Positions 19,810-29,306 of a stretch of 64,000 nucleotides of DNA are shown piece after piece. Made by a program: the position numbers and the translations under genes. The DNA comes from Acidimicrobiaceae bacterium. Lineage in GTDB: Bacteria > Actinomycetota > Acidimicrobiia > Acidimicrobiales > RAAP-2. Positions within the stretch are counted from its first letter, which is position 1, and each line of letters begins with the position of its first letter. The notes below the pieces were generated by a model. It saw only the letters and a program-made list of their open reading frames with translations, did not search any database and was not told the DNA's origin. The stretch is from positions 34,133-98,132 of the forward strand of contig PLZF01000090.1 of assembly GCA_003152015.1 (NCBI GenBank). Direction: 5' to 3'.

Positions 19810-20939
19810 TGTGGACCGCTCCGGGCATGCTTTTCGACCACCTGCGCCCCGGCATCTGCGGCATCGGGCCGTCCGAGCGAGCGAGCCGCCCGACCCATGG
19901 CGTCGAGGACCCCGTCCTCGGCCAGCAACTTGTCGAGGACGATGGCCAGTCGAGGTCCATCGCAGTCGCCGTCGGCGAGCAGAACCGCCCCGTTGACCCG
20001 CTCGAGGACCCGGGCATTGGCAGTCTGATGGTCTCCGGGTGCCCCGGGCAGCGGCACCAGCACCGAAGGCACGCCGGCCGCGGCCAACTCAGCCACCGTC
20101 ATCGCTCCTGCCCGGCAGACGACGACGTCGGCCGCGGCGTAGACGGTTGCCATCCGCTCCTCATAAGGGACCCGGACCACCTGGTCGTGGAGTCCAGGCG
20201 ATGCCGATGCCGCCTGGGTCGCCTCCCAGTCCCGTCGCCCCACGATGTGATAGATCGACCGGTCATCCCGGTCCTTCCATTGTTCGGCCAGACCCGCCAC
20301 CGCCGCGTTGATGCTGCGGGCCCCCAGGGACCCTCCGAACACCACAACCGTCGGGCTGCCGGTCGGCAGTCCGAGTACCCGACGGGCGGCCCGGCGATCG
20401 TCCGCGGAGCGCCCGACGGCAGCAATGTCGGTCCGCACCGGCGTCCCGGTCACTACGGCCCGAGGCAACCGGGTACCGGGCCAGCCCACCGCGCTGGCCC
20501 GGGCTAAGCGGCCGAGAAGGCGATTGGCGACACCCGGGGCCGCATCCACATTCACGAGAACCAACGGAACCCCCAGCGCCAGTGCGCCCAGGGAAGCGGG
20601 AAGGCTCGCATACCCACCCACCGACACGACCACCCGGGGGCGGCGGATTGCTACCAGGCCCAAGGCACGGATGAGGGCTATCCCCAACCCGGCCAGCGCT
20701 CCCAGGTTCTGGGCAATCACCCTTGGCCGCATGCTGCGGCTGATCCCCCGGCCGGGCAACAAGGTGAAGGGGAACCCTCTTCCGTCGAGGGCGATTCGGT
20801 CCTGTCCCCGGGAAGAGCCCACGAACTCGATGGCCTCCCGATCATGACCACGTGAGACGAGGGATTCGGCGATCGCCAACGCCGGTTGCAGGTGGCCGGC
20901 GGTACCTCCTCCCGCCATCAAAGCGTACCGTCGCACCAT
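19806..20939 (-). CDS. murG: UDP-N-acetylglucosamine--N-acetylmuramyl-(pentapeptide) pyrophosphoryl-undecaprenol GlcNAc transferase
   Basis: YALMAGGGTAGHLQPALAIAESL, VVVFGGSLGARSIN; ATG at 20939 overlaps the ftsW stop. Confidence 0.96.
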   Translation of the reverse strand: MVRRYALMAGGGTAGHLQPALAIAESLVSRGHDREAIEFVGSSRGQDRIALDGRGFPFTLLPGRGISRSMRPRVIAQNLGALAGLGIALIRALGLVAIRRPRVVVSVGGYASLPASLGALALGVPLVLVNVDAAPGVANRLLGRLARASAVGWPGTRLPRAVVTGTPVRTDIAAVGRSADDRRAARRVLGLPTGSPTVVVFGGSLGARSINAAVAGLAEQWKDRDDRSIYHIVGRRDWEATQAASASPGLHDQVVRVPYEERMATVYAAADVVVCRAGAMTVAELAAAGVPSVLVPLPGAPGDHQTANARVLERVNGAVLLADGDCDGPRLAIVLDKLLAEDGVLDAMGRAARSLGRPDAADAGAQVVEKHARSGPQ

Positions 20940-22255
20940 TACGCCGAGGGCGGTCGTCGGGCCGTGCGCGCCGCGGGCCGCGGTAGGCGCTCGTGCCCGG
21001 CGATGTTCAACAGAATGCCCACGGCAGCCAGGGAGATCACCAGCGATGAACCTCCGAAGGAAACGAACGGGAGGGGAATTCCCGTCACCGGCAGGAAGCC
21101 GATGACCGCACCGATATTGATCAATGCCTGACTGGTGATCCAAATCGTCACGCCGATGGCCATGAGGCTCCCGAACCGGTCGGGTGCCCGGGTGGCCGCT
21201 TGCAACCCGTACCAGGCAAAGAGGAAGAACAGGCCCAGGAGCACGACCGCACCGACGAGGCCGAGTTCCTCTCCCACTACCGAGAAGATGAAGTCGGTGT
21301 GAGCATTGGGCAGAAGGCCCCACTTCTGGCGGCCGCCACCCAGACCGAGACCGAACAGATGACCGGAGCCGAGGCCGATCAGGGACTGCCAGACCTGGTA
21401 TCCCGAGCCGGAATGGTTGGCACCCGGGTTGAGGAACGACAGGATTCGGTCCCGCCGGTAGGGGTCAGCCAGCCCCACCACCACGGCCAACGCCACAAAG
21501 GCGATCAGAATTTTGACGATCGGGCGCATGGGAACGCCGCCCATGAAGAGGATCCCGAAGGCGACACAGCACAGAACCAGGGCGGTACCCATGTCCGGCT
21601 GCTTCAGAATCAGCAGCGATGAGATCCCCAAGATGATGAGGACCGGGAGGATCACCGACTTTGTGTCCGAGGTTTTGTCCACCCGACGGGTCAACAAATC
21701 GGCAACGAAGACGATGAGCGCAAGTTTCATCAACTCGGACGGCTGGAGGCGAAACTGCCCGAACCCGATCCAGCGTGAGGAGCCACCGGCGGTGACGCCC
21801 AGACCCGGCGTGAGCACCGCCACCAACATCCCCATGGTCCCCACCAGCAGCGGCACCCGGATCTTTCGCCATTTCCGGTAATCGATCCGCGAGAACGCCA
21901 TCATCGCCGCGACTCCGACTCCCATCCACATCACCTGGCGGATAAAGATTGCCCAGGTCGACCCGTAGAGGCCCATCGAGATAACCGGGGACGCCGATCC
22001 CACCATGACCAGACCGAACACACACAGCACCCCGACCAGAACTGTCAGGCGTGTGACGTTGGGAACACGGGCGAGCCTCGAGGAAGCCGCGGCCGATCTC
22101 GGGTGAGCGGCACCCGCGCCGCGGGACCCCGCACTCGTGGTCGACGGGCGCCGGGTTGGGCGCGACGGGTGGCGTCCACGGGTGGCGGAACGATGCGAAG
22201 GGCTTCGAGATGGTGTTCGGATGCTCGAGGTGTCAACCATAGACAGCACCAGCAT
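20939..22255 (-). CDS. ftsW: SEDS glycosyltransferase FtsW
   Basis: Polytopic, YQVWQSLIGLGSGHLFGLGLGGGRQKWGLLPNAHTDFIFSVVGEELGLVG SEDS signature. Confidence 0.95.
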   Translation of the reverse strand: MLVLSMVDTSSIRTPSRSPSHRSATRGRHPSRPTRRPSTTSAGSRGAGAAHPRSAAASSRLARVPNVTRLTVLVGVLCVFGLVMVGSASPVISMGLYGSTWAIFIRQVMWMGVGVAAMMAFSRIDYRKWRKIRVPLLVGTMGMLVAVLTPGLGVTAGGSSRWIGFGQFRLQPSELMKLALIVFVADLLTRRVDKTSDTKSVILPVLIILGISSLLILKQPDMGTALVLCCVAFGILFMGGVPMRPIVKILIAFVALAVVVGLADPYRRDRILSFLNPGANHSGSGYQVWQSLIGLGSGHLFGLGLGGGRQKWGLLPNAHTDFIFSVVGEELGLVGAVVLLGLFFLFAWYGLQAATRAPDRFGSLMAIGVTIWITSQALINIGAVIGFLPVTGIPLPFVSFGGSSLVISLAAVGILLNIAGHERLPRPAARTARRPPSA

Positions 22256-22332
22256 CCCCTAGCCCGGTACCCAAGTGGTGGAACCTCCGTCTCATCTGAT
22301 TCGAATTCGTGCGTAGTTGAAGCCCGGCGCCA

Positions 22333-23370
22333 TCATCCCGCCAACTTGTACACGGATAGAAAATCGCCGTAGAAGATGCCGAGACCGCCGACGGCAAACA
22401 GGCCGGCCAGAATCCAGAATCGGATGATCACGGTTGTCTCGGGCCACCCCATCAGTTCGAAATGATGATGCAGCGGGGCCATCAGGAATACCCGTCGGTG
22501 AAAGACCCGGAAGCTGATCACTTGGATCACCACCGACAGGGTCACGATGACGAACAGGCCCCCGATGATGGCCAGCAGTAGATCGAGGTTCATCAACAGG
22601 CACAGAGCGGCCAGCCCTGATCCAATCGACAACGACCCGGTGTCGCCCATGAAGATCTTGGCCGGGGCGGCGTTCCACCACAGGAACCCCAGGCAGGCGC
22701 CGGCCAAGGCCACCGAGGCCAGGGCCAGATCGAGGGCATCGGCGACGTGATAGATCCCGAAGTGGCGGTACTGCCAGTAGCCGATCACAGCCAGAACCGC
22801 GAAGCAGAATGTCGAAGACCCGGCGGCCAAGCCGTCCAGGCCATCGGTCAGGTTCACTGCATTGGCGGTGGCGGCGATAATCACGGTGGCCCACACCACC
22901 CATATCCCGGTACCCATATGGATACCAATGGAGTCGTAACGGGTGAAGGACAGGTTGGTCGACACGTGGGCCCAATACACAGAGAGCAGCGAGAACCCCA
23001 GGCCCAGGGCGATTTGCGCGCCGAACTTGGCTCGCTTGTTCAGACCCAGGCTGCGGCGGTGACGGACCTTGATCCAGTCGTCGGCAAATCCGATCAACGA
23101 CGCCCCCAACACCGTCAACAACACCAGCATCCCCGAGGGAGAGAATTTCGCACCAGGGATGGCCCGGGCGGCCAGATACCCGATGATGACGGCGATGACA
23201 ATACCGATACCGCCCATGGTGGGCGTGCCGGCTTTGGCGATGTGGACCTGGGGACCGTCTTCGCGAATTTGCTGGCCGATGTTGTTCTTGATGAGCCACC
23301 CGATGAGGACAGGGGTCAGGAGTGCCGCCACCAGCAAGGCCACACCGCCCGAGGTCATCAACCAGATCAT
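22333..23370 (-). CDS. mraY: Phospho-N-acetylmuramoyl-pentapeptide transferase
   Basis: HIAKAGTPTMGGIGIVIAV, NLTDGLDGLAAGS, MGDTGSLSIG, MAPLHHHFELMGWPE. Confidence 0.98.
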   Translation of the reverse strand: MIWLMTSGGVALLVAALLTPVLIGWLIKNNIGQQIREDGPQVHIAKAGTPTMGGIGIVIAVIIGYLAARAIPGAKFSPSGMLVLLTVLGASLIGFADDWIKVRHRRSLGLNKRAKFGAQIALGLGFSLLSVYWAHVSTNLSFTRYDSIGIHMGTGIWVVWATVIIAATANAVNLTDGLDGLAAGSSTFCFAVLAVIGYWQYRHFGIYHVADALDLALASVALAGACLGFLWWNAAPAKIFMGDTGSLSIGSGLAALCLLMNLDLLLAIIGGLFVIVTLSVVIQVISFRVFHRRVFLMAPLHHHFELMGWPETTVIIRFWILAGLFAVGGLGIFYGDFLSVYKLAG

Positions 23371-24788
23371 CGGCGTTTCCCCATGTCGAGGGCGGCCAGA
23401 GCACGACGAGCTTCGGCCCGATCATCGAACGGAATGATCCGGTCCCCGATCACCTGGGTGGTCTCGTGACCCTTCCCGGCCAAGATGATCACGTCGCCGG
23501 TACGACCGAGGGCCAAGGTTCGCGAAATGGCGGTGGACCGGTCCGGCTCCATCAGCAATTCCACTCCGGGGCCGATACCGGCTCGAACCTGGGCCATGAT
23601 GTCCAAGGGGTCCTCCGATCGGGGGTTGTCCGAGGTGAGCACCACCACATCGGCCAGCCGGCCGACCACCTCCCCCATCATCGGGCGTTTCTCGGGATCG
23701 CGGTCACCTCCGCACCCGAACATGCACACAACTCTGCCCGGTCCGGCCAACAGACGCGCGGAGTCAAGCGCGGCACCGAGTCCAGCCGGAGTATGAGCGA
23801 AGTCCACCAGGACGGCGAACGGGGGACCGGGCGCCACCACATCCATGCGACCCGCCGGCGGAGTCACCGAGGCGAGGCCGACCACGATGGCATCCTCCTC
23901 GACTCCGAGGCCGGTGGCTATGGCCGCGGCCAGAAGGGCATTGTCGACATTGAATACCCCCGAAAGCGGCAAGCTCACGTGGCGCCCCCGCCACTGGAAC
24001 GACGATGAGCCAACGGTGAGCACGACGTCGGAGGCGTCTGATCGGCGAACGTTGAGCACGCCGACTCCGCCCAATTGCCGGGAAAGTCGTGCACCCCAGG
24101 GGTCGTCCACGTTGACCACCGCCAACCGGGTCCTCTCTGGGGCGAACAGGCTCGCCTTGGCCGCGAAGTATGCCTCCATTGTGTGGTGGTGGTCGAGATG
24201 GTCATGACTGAGGTTGGTGAATGCGGAGATATCGAACACGATTCCATCCACACGGTGCTGGGTCAACGCGTGGGATGACACCTCCATGGCCACCGCCTGG
24301 CGGCCTTCATCCCGCATCCCGGCCAGCGTGGCCTGGAGTTCCGGTGACTCCGGGGTCGTCCGTTCACCGGTCAGCGTGCCGATCATTCCGGCCGGTCTTC
24401 CGGCCGCGGCGAGAATCGACAGTACCAGGTGGGTCACAGTGGTCTTGCCGTTTGTGCCCGTCACCCCCACCATGGCCATGTGGTGGGAAGGAAACCCGAA
24501 GAACGCCGAAGCCACCTGGGCCATCGCCGGGCGGACCCCACCTTCGGCCACCCGTATCTGGGGAACATCGACGTCGAGAAACCTCTCACAGAGGAGAGCA
24601 GTGGCACCACCTTGCACGGCGTCGGCGGCGAAGTCATGACCGTCGGAGGTCCGTCCGGGGACACAACAGAAGAGGGATCCCACCCCGACCTGGCGACTGT
24701 CGAATTCAATGGCGCTCACGTCGACCGCACCCGGGTCCCCACGGGTTCCGATGACGTCGACGCTTCCGAGCAACTCCGTCACGCGCAT
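23367..24788 (-). CDS. murE: UDP-N-acetylmuramyl-tripeptide synthetase (likely meso-DAP adding)
   Basis: VGVTGTNGKTTVTHLV, NLSHDHLDHHHTMEAYFAAKASLF, TSDNPRSEDP (DNPR motif associated with meso-DAP). Confidence 0.96.
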   Translation of the reverse strand: MRVTELLGSVDVIGTRGDPGAVDVSAIEFDSRQVGVGSLFCCVPGRTSDGHDFAADAVQGGATALLCERFLDVDVPQIRVAEGGVRPAMAQVASAFFGFPSHHMAMVGVTGTNGKTTVTHLVLSILAAAGRPAGMIGTLTGERTTPESPELQATLAGMRDEGRQAVAMEVSSHALTQHRVDGIVFDISAFTNLSHDHLDHHHTMEAYFAAKASLFAPERTRLAVVNVDDPWGARLSRQLGGVGVLNVRRSDASDVVLTVGSSSFQWRGRHVSLPLSGVFNVDNALLAAAIATGLGVEEDAIVVGLASVTPPAGRMDVVAPGPPFAVLVDFAHTPAGLGAALDSARLLAGPGRVVCMFGCGGDRDPEKRPMMGEVVGRLADVVVLTSDNPRSEDPLDIMAQVRAGIGPGVELLMEPDRSTAISRTLALGRTGDVIILAGKGHETTQVIGDRIIPFDDRAEARRALAALDMGKRR

Positions 24789-24841
24789 GCGGCGGGCACT
24801 CGCATCGAAGCCACGTGTGCTCCCCGAGCGCTCACAATCAT

Positions 24842-26719
24842 CTACGCACTTTCCTTGGCGGCGCCGGCCGGGACCGTCACCGACCCGGTACCCCCGATGG
24901 CTCCGCTCGACGTAGATGTCGTGGCCGCGGCATTGGTGGGAATGCCGTAGTGCTGAAGGGCATACTCCATGATCGTAGAGAATACCGGTGCCGCCACCGC
25001 GCCCCCGTAGATCGGGGTGGGGTGGTCGAGCACCACCACCGCCGACAACACAGGCTTCTCGGCGGGAGCGAAACCGACGAAGGAACCGAAGAACGCCCCG
25101 GGGATGTACCCCAGATGGCTGGGGTCAGGGATCTGGGCGGTTCCCGTCTTACCCGCCACCGTGTACCCGTCGATGGCAGCCGATGTACCGGTGCCGCTCT
25201 TCACCACCCCCTCGAGCATGGTGGTCAATTCAGCATTGGTAGTCGAATCGATCACCCTCCGGGTGGGCAAGGCATGGGCGGCGGACATTGATCCATTGGA
25301 CGAGATAGTGCCGCGTACCAGGCGGGGCTGGACCATCACGCCACCATTTGCCACCGCGTTGTACGCATCCAGAAGCTGTTGGGCTGTGACCGCATCGTTC
25401 TGACCGATAGGGGTCGACCCGATCGAACTACCCGTCCAGGCATTGGGCCCGGGGACCAGCCCTTGAGATTCGCCGGGGAAGTTGAGCCCGGTCGGCTTGC
25501 CGAATCCCAGGTTGCCGATTTGGGCCAGCAGACGGTCCTTTCCGAGTGCTCCCGCGATCTGGATTGTCCCGATGTTGGATGACTGATCCAATATGTCCGT
25601 AGCGGTCATGCTCTGCGTTCCGTGATTTTCTGCGTCATGGAAGGTATAGGTGCCTATGGACAGCGAACCTGGGACTGAAAATGTCTGGTTGGGACTGATG
25701 ACATTGTTTTGCAACGCGGAAGAGAACGTGACCAGCTTGAATACAGACCCCGGCTCGTAGACCTGGGTGAGCGCCGTGTTCGAAGGTGCTTCTTCGACAC
25801 CGCTCGGGAGCGTGTCGGCTCGGGCGATGAGCGTTGCCCCCGACGACGACTGGGGGGAGGTCGAAGAGGTGGCTGACGCGGTGACGGCCGACGCGGATCC
25901 GGTCGATGGAGTACTCGATCCCGAAGTCGTCGCCTGAAGGTTGGCCATGGCGATCACGTCACCCGTTTTGACATCCATCACGACGACAGTCCCACCTAAG
26001 GCGTGAGCCGCCAGCACCTCGGCTCCGAGAGCCTGCTCGGCCACGTACTGGACGGATTCGTCGATGGTCAGCTCGATCCCCGTCCCGGCTTTGGCCGACG
26101 TGCCCGCGGCTCCGGTCGCACCGGGCAGCGTCACCCCGTTGGGCGACTGAAGCAAAATCTTCGATCCGGCGATACCGGCCAATAGTGATTGATATTGGTA
26201 TTCGAGTCCCGAGAGCCCGGAGCCTGCGGTTCCCACCGTCCCGATAAGCGGCAGGGCCAGCTGCCCAACAGGTTGGACCCGTTGTGATTCCGCCACCAGA
26301 TTGATTCCGGTGAGGTTGAGGGCGGTGACCTCCGATGCCACCGGATCTGCCACCCGATGCGCCAGGTAGACGAAACCAGAGTGTTCGGTCAGCTGGGAGC
26401 GGAGTTTGTCAGCCGAGAGGCCCAGGACCGGGGCCAAGGAAGCCGCCACAGTACCGGGGTCCTTGATGAGGTACGGATCGGCCACCACTGTCTGCTTGGT
26501 GACCGACTCGGACAGCACCTCACCGTTTCGGTCATAGATCCCGCCACGAACGGCGGGGACCGTCACCGTCTGGGTCAGTTCGGCGCTGGAGAGCGAGGCA
26601 TAGCGCTGGTGGGAGAATTCCTGAACTGCCACCAATCGAAGGATCATGGCCACAAACACCACGAAGAGCAGAATCCGCAACGCTCGAGTTCGGCGTCCAA
26701 GAAGGACGATGGGGCTCAC
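24842..26719 (-). CDS. ftsI: Class B penicillin-binding protein (FtsI / PBP2 type)
   Basis: N-terminal TM; active-site-like YEPGSVFKLVT, QSSNIGT, GYTVAGKTGTAQIPD. Confidence 0.94.
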   Translation of the reverse strand: MSPIVLLGRRTRALRILLFVVFVAMILRLVAVQEFSHQRYASLSSAELTQTVTVPAVRGGIYDRNGEVLSESVTKQTVVADPYLIKDPGTVAASLAPVLGLSADKLRSQLTEHSGFVYLAHRVADPVASEVTALNLTGINLVAESQRVQPVGQLALPLIGTVGTAGSGLSGLEYQYQSLLAGIAGSKILLQSPNGVTLPGATGAAGTSAKAGTGIELTIDESVQYVAEQALGAEVLAAHALGGTVVVMDVKTGDVIAMANLQATTSGSSTPSTGSASAVTASATSSTSPQSSSGATLIARADTLPSGVEEAPSNTALTQVYEPGSVFKLVTFSSALQNNVISPNQTFSVPGSLSIGTYTFHDAENHGTQSMTATDILDQSSNIGTIQIAGALGKDRLLAQIGNLGFGKPTGLNFPGESQGLVPGPNAWTGSSIGSTPIGQNDAVTAQQLLDAYNAVANGGVMVQPRLVRGTISSNGSMSAAHALPTRRVIDSTTNAELTTMLEGVVKSGTGTSAAIDGYTVAGKTGTAQIPDPSHLGYIPGAFFGSFVGFAPAEKPVLSAVVVLDHPTPIYGGAVAAPVFSTIMEYALQHYGIPTNAAATTSTSSGAIGGTGSVTVPAGAAKESA

Positions 26720-27159
26720 GGCGTCGTCGGCGGCGTCTTAGCGGAAGATGACTGCCCGGTATTGGGGACGGGCAGTGCCACGTTCAGCGGTACCGAGGGC
26801 AGATCAACGAACTGGGTGGGGCTCACCATTCCCAGTTGTCGGGCCTTGATAACGACGATCTGCGGTGCGGACAGCTGGGCCACCGCCACCTGAAGTTGTT
26901 TCTGCTGGATCAACGCCACCGCCGCTAGGCGTTGGGTGTTGGCCAAACGGATCTGGCCTTGGGCAACGACGTCATCGGCTACCACCACGGACAGCAGGCT
27001 CCCTACGATCAACACACTGGCGATGAGCATGGTGGGGCGGCGGCGTGACCGATGGCGGGCCCTCGGCGCCGATTCAAACAGCCGGAGCGGCGGGCGCCTC
27101 GGCGCCGGCGCGTTCCGAACCGCCGGTCGCCGAGCGGCCGAAGAAGCAGGCGGTGCCAT
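26716..27159 (-). CDS. FtsL/FtsB-like septum protein
   Basis: Single TM then short coiled segment; located between rsmH and ftsI, overlapping both. Confidence 0.7.
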   Translation of the reverse strand: MAPPASSAARRPAVRNAPAPRRPPLRLFESAPRARHRSRRRPTMLIASVLIVGSLLSVVVADDVVAQGQIRLANTQRLAAVALIQQKQLQVAVAQLSAPQIVVIKARQLGMVSPTQFVDLPSVPLNVALPVPNTGQSSSAKTPPTTP

Positions 27160-28154
27160 CAGGCCACCTCACCATTGGCCAAGGAGTGGCCAACTGGCGC
27201 TGATATCCGTTCGATGACCCGTAGCCGGGCCGCTTCCGAACGACGATTCCGGCCGATCTCTTCCGATGACGGCCGACGTGATCCCCGTACCACCAACCGG
27301 TAGTCGGGGACCGCACCGCACACACACGGGAGACCCGGCGGGCACGTGCAGCCGCCGGTCGATGCGTTGACAAATTTGGCCTTGACCAGCCGGTCTTCCC
27401 CCGAGTGGTAGGAGATCACCACACACCGGCCGCCTGCACCCACCATGTCGAGGGCGGCATCGAGGGCCCGATTGAGTTGGTCGAGCTCCTCGTTGACGGC
27501 GATACGGATTGCCTGGAATACCCGCCGAGCCGGGTGGCCGCCGGTGCGGCGGGTGGCGGCGGGGATGGCTGCTCGCACCACTTCGGCCAACTCCCCGGTG
27601 GTGGCGAACGGGCGGGCGGCAACCACAGCCCGGGCGATACGTCGGGCGAACCGGCTCTCACCGTTCTCCGCGAACAAATGGGCCAAGGAAGCCTCGTCGA
27701 ACTCATTGACCACATCGGCGGCGGTACGACCCGAGGTCGGATCCATCCGCATGTCGAGAGGAGCATCCCGGCGATAGGAGAAGCCGCGCTCGGCGAGATC
27801 CAGTTGAGGCGAGCTGACTCCCAGGTCGAAGAGGGCACCGGAGAGACTGACCGAATCGAGGGGGATTCCCATCTCCATCTGCACGCCGCGGACGATGGCG
27901 GCGAGGTCGTCAAACCGGGCCTGACGGACAATGGCCCGCTCGCCAAAACGGGCGAGTTCGGTGGCAGCGGCCGCAACAGCCATCGGATCACGGTCAATGC
28001 CGAGCACACTCAGATGAGGGTGTGATGCCAGGATGGCGGCGGCGTGCCCGGCTCCCCCGAGGGTGGCATCCACAATCAGCCCCGGCGGAACCGGGGCAAA
28101 GAGGTCCACCACCTCGGTGGTCATGACGGATTCGTGCTGAAATGCCTGGCTCAT
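27159..28154 (-). CDS. rsmH: 16S rRNA (cytosine1402-N4)-methyltransferase
   Basis: MSQAFQHESVMTTEVVDLF, IVDATLGGAGHAAAILA, GALFDLGVSSPQLDLAERGFSYR, VISYHSGEDRLVKAKF. Confidence 0.96.
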   Translation of the reverse strand: MSQAFQHESVMTTEVVDLFAPVPPGLIVDATLGGAGHAAAILASHPHLSVLGIDRDPMAVAAAATELARFGERAIVRQARFDDLAAIVRGVQMEMGIPLDSVSLSGALFDLGVSSPQLDLAERGFSYRRDAPLDMRMDPTSGRTAADVVNEFDEASLAHLFAENGESRFARRIARAVVAARPFATTGELAEVVRAAIPAATRRTGGHPARRVFQAIRIAVNEELDQLNRALDAALDMVGAGGRCVVISYHSGEDRLVKAKFVNASTGGCTCPPGLPCVCGAVPDYRLVVRGSRRPSSEEIGRNRRSEAARLRVIERISAPVGHSLANGEVA

Positions 28155-28519
28155 TCGCAGCCCCACGACCGGTGCGGTGCCTGGGGGTGGAGTTCCCGAG
28201 CGACCAGCGTGGAAGCAAGCGGAGGAGGATTCTTCCAACTGTTCGGTCGAAGGGCTGCGCATGAGCCAGACGCGTTCAATGTGCACATCGGGTCGGGCAA
28301 CCGCCGCCATTGCCGCCTCATATGGCGTCGGGCGGTGGTCGGTCCCATTGCCAGCGGGGATGGCCGCCGATGTGGAAGTGGTGATGGTCCGAGTGGCGTG
28401 GGTCCTTTCGTTCGGGAGTTTCGGGTAAGCGTCGATCTCTGACGGGTCGAAACCTGTGGATCCTGGGCGCCGCCCGCCTTCGTCAACATGTCGGACAACG
28501 TGGAGACGGACCGCATCGC

Positions 28520-28939
28520 TCAGCCGTCGTCGCCCTCGGTAAGCCGCTGCTCCTCGGGCTGCACTTTCTGCTCCCACCATGTGGGATTCCACAACTCCAC
28601 CCGATCGATGGCTCCGTGGACCAACACGTCCCCTTCCAAGCCGGCGAAGGCCCGAAGATGGGAGGGAATGGCCATGCGGCCCTGCTTGTCCACTTCCACC
28701 TCGTGTGAAGTCGACGCCCACAACCGAGCCAGGTTGCGGTCGCTTTTGCTGGTCGAGGCCCGGCCCTGCATGGTCTCCATCTGCAATTCGAACTCGTCCG
28801 GCGTCCATAACGACAGACATCCGTCCTGGTACTGGGTGAGAAAACCGCCATGATCGAAGGGTCCACGGAACTTCGCCGGAAGGATCACCCTCCCCTTGTC
28901 GTCGAGCGAGTGCTCGTACCTTCCGAAAAATCGTGCCAC
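28520..28939 (-). CDS. mraZ: Transcriptional regulator MraZ
   Basis: MARFFGRYEHSLDDKGRVILPAKFRGPF ... KQGRMAIPSHLRAFAGLEGDVLVHGAIDRVELWN. Confidence 0.97.
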   Translation of the reverse strand: MARFFGRYEHSLDDKGRVILPAKFRGPFDHGGFLTQYQDGCLSLWTPDEFELQMETMQGRASTSKSDRNLARLWASTSHEVEVDKQGRMAIPSHLRAFAGLEGDVLVHGAIDRVELWNPTWWEQKVQPEEQRLTEGDDG

Positions 28940-28995
28940 TGGCGCTTGCTCCCACGATGCTCCTCGTAGTGCTCGGAAACCGATTGTTCGGATCC

Positions 28996-29025
28996 CTCCC
29001 TTTCACACCACTTTCTACCACTTTA
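28996..29025 (-). promoter_or_regulatory. Putative MraZ box: 10-bp period direct repeats upstream of mraZ
   Basis: Minus strand TAAAGTGGTA-GAAAGTGGTG-TGAAAGGGAG, three consecutive 10-mers upstream of mraZ. Confidence 0.65.
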
Positions 29026-29306
29026 CGCCCCCGTCCCCCACTCGTCAACAACTTTGGCTCCCCAATCACCAAAATCAGGGTCGGCTGCACCGGTACGGGA
29101 GACGTCTGCGGCCCGACAGAGTTGGAGAAAACCATCCACCAGTGCGCCCGCCACCGCCTCGGGTCGAACGGGACGGCCAACCCCTGGGTCGGCTCAGGGT
29201 GGAATCACGTGATGGAGGTCAGGGCCCTCACCCGATGGCTGTGCTCAGACCTGGGAGCAGACCTCGAACGTTGGGATCCACCAGTACCGCGGTCAGCAAC
29301 GAAATG

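Noticed and set aside
19806-21323. 505-aa version of MurG with ~128-aa N-terminal extension
   Set aside because: Extension overlaps ftsW in another frame; MurG begins at MVRRYALMAGGGTAGH (20939).
27159-29180. 673-aa minus-strand ORF covering rsmH, the mraZ-rsmH gap and antisense/alternate frame of mraZ
   Set aside because: RsmH similarity starts only at MSQAFQHESVM (28154); upstream part runs through the real mraZ in another frame. Only the 28155-28519 part is kept as a question.
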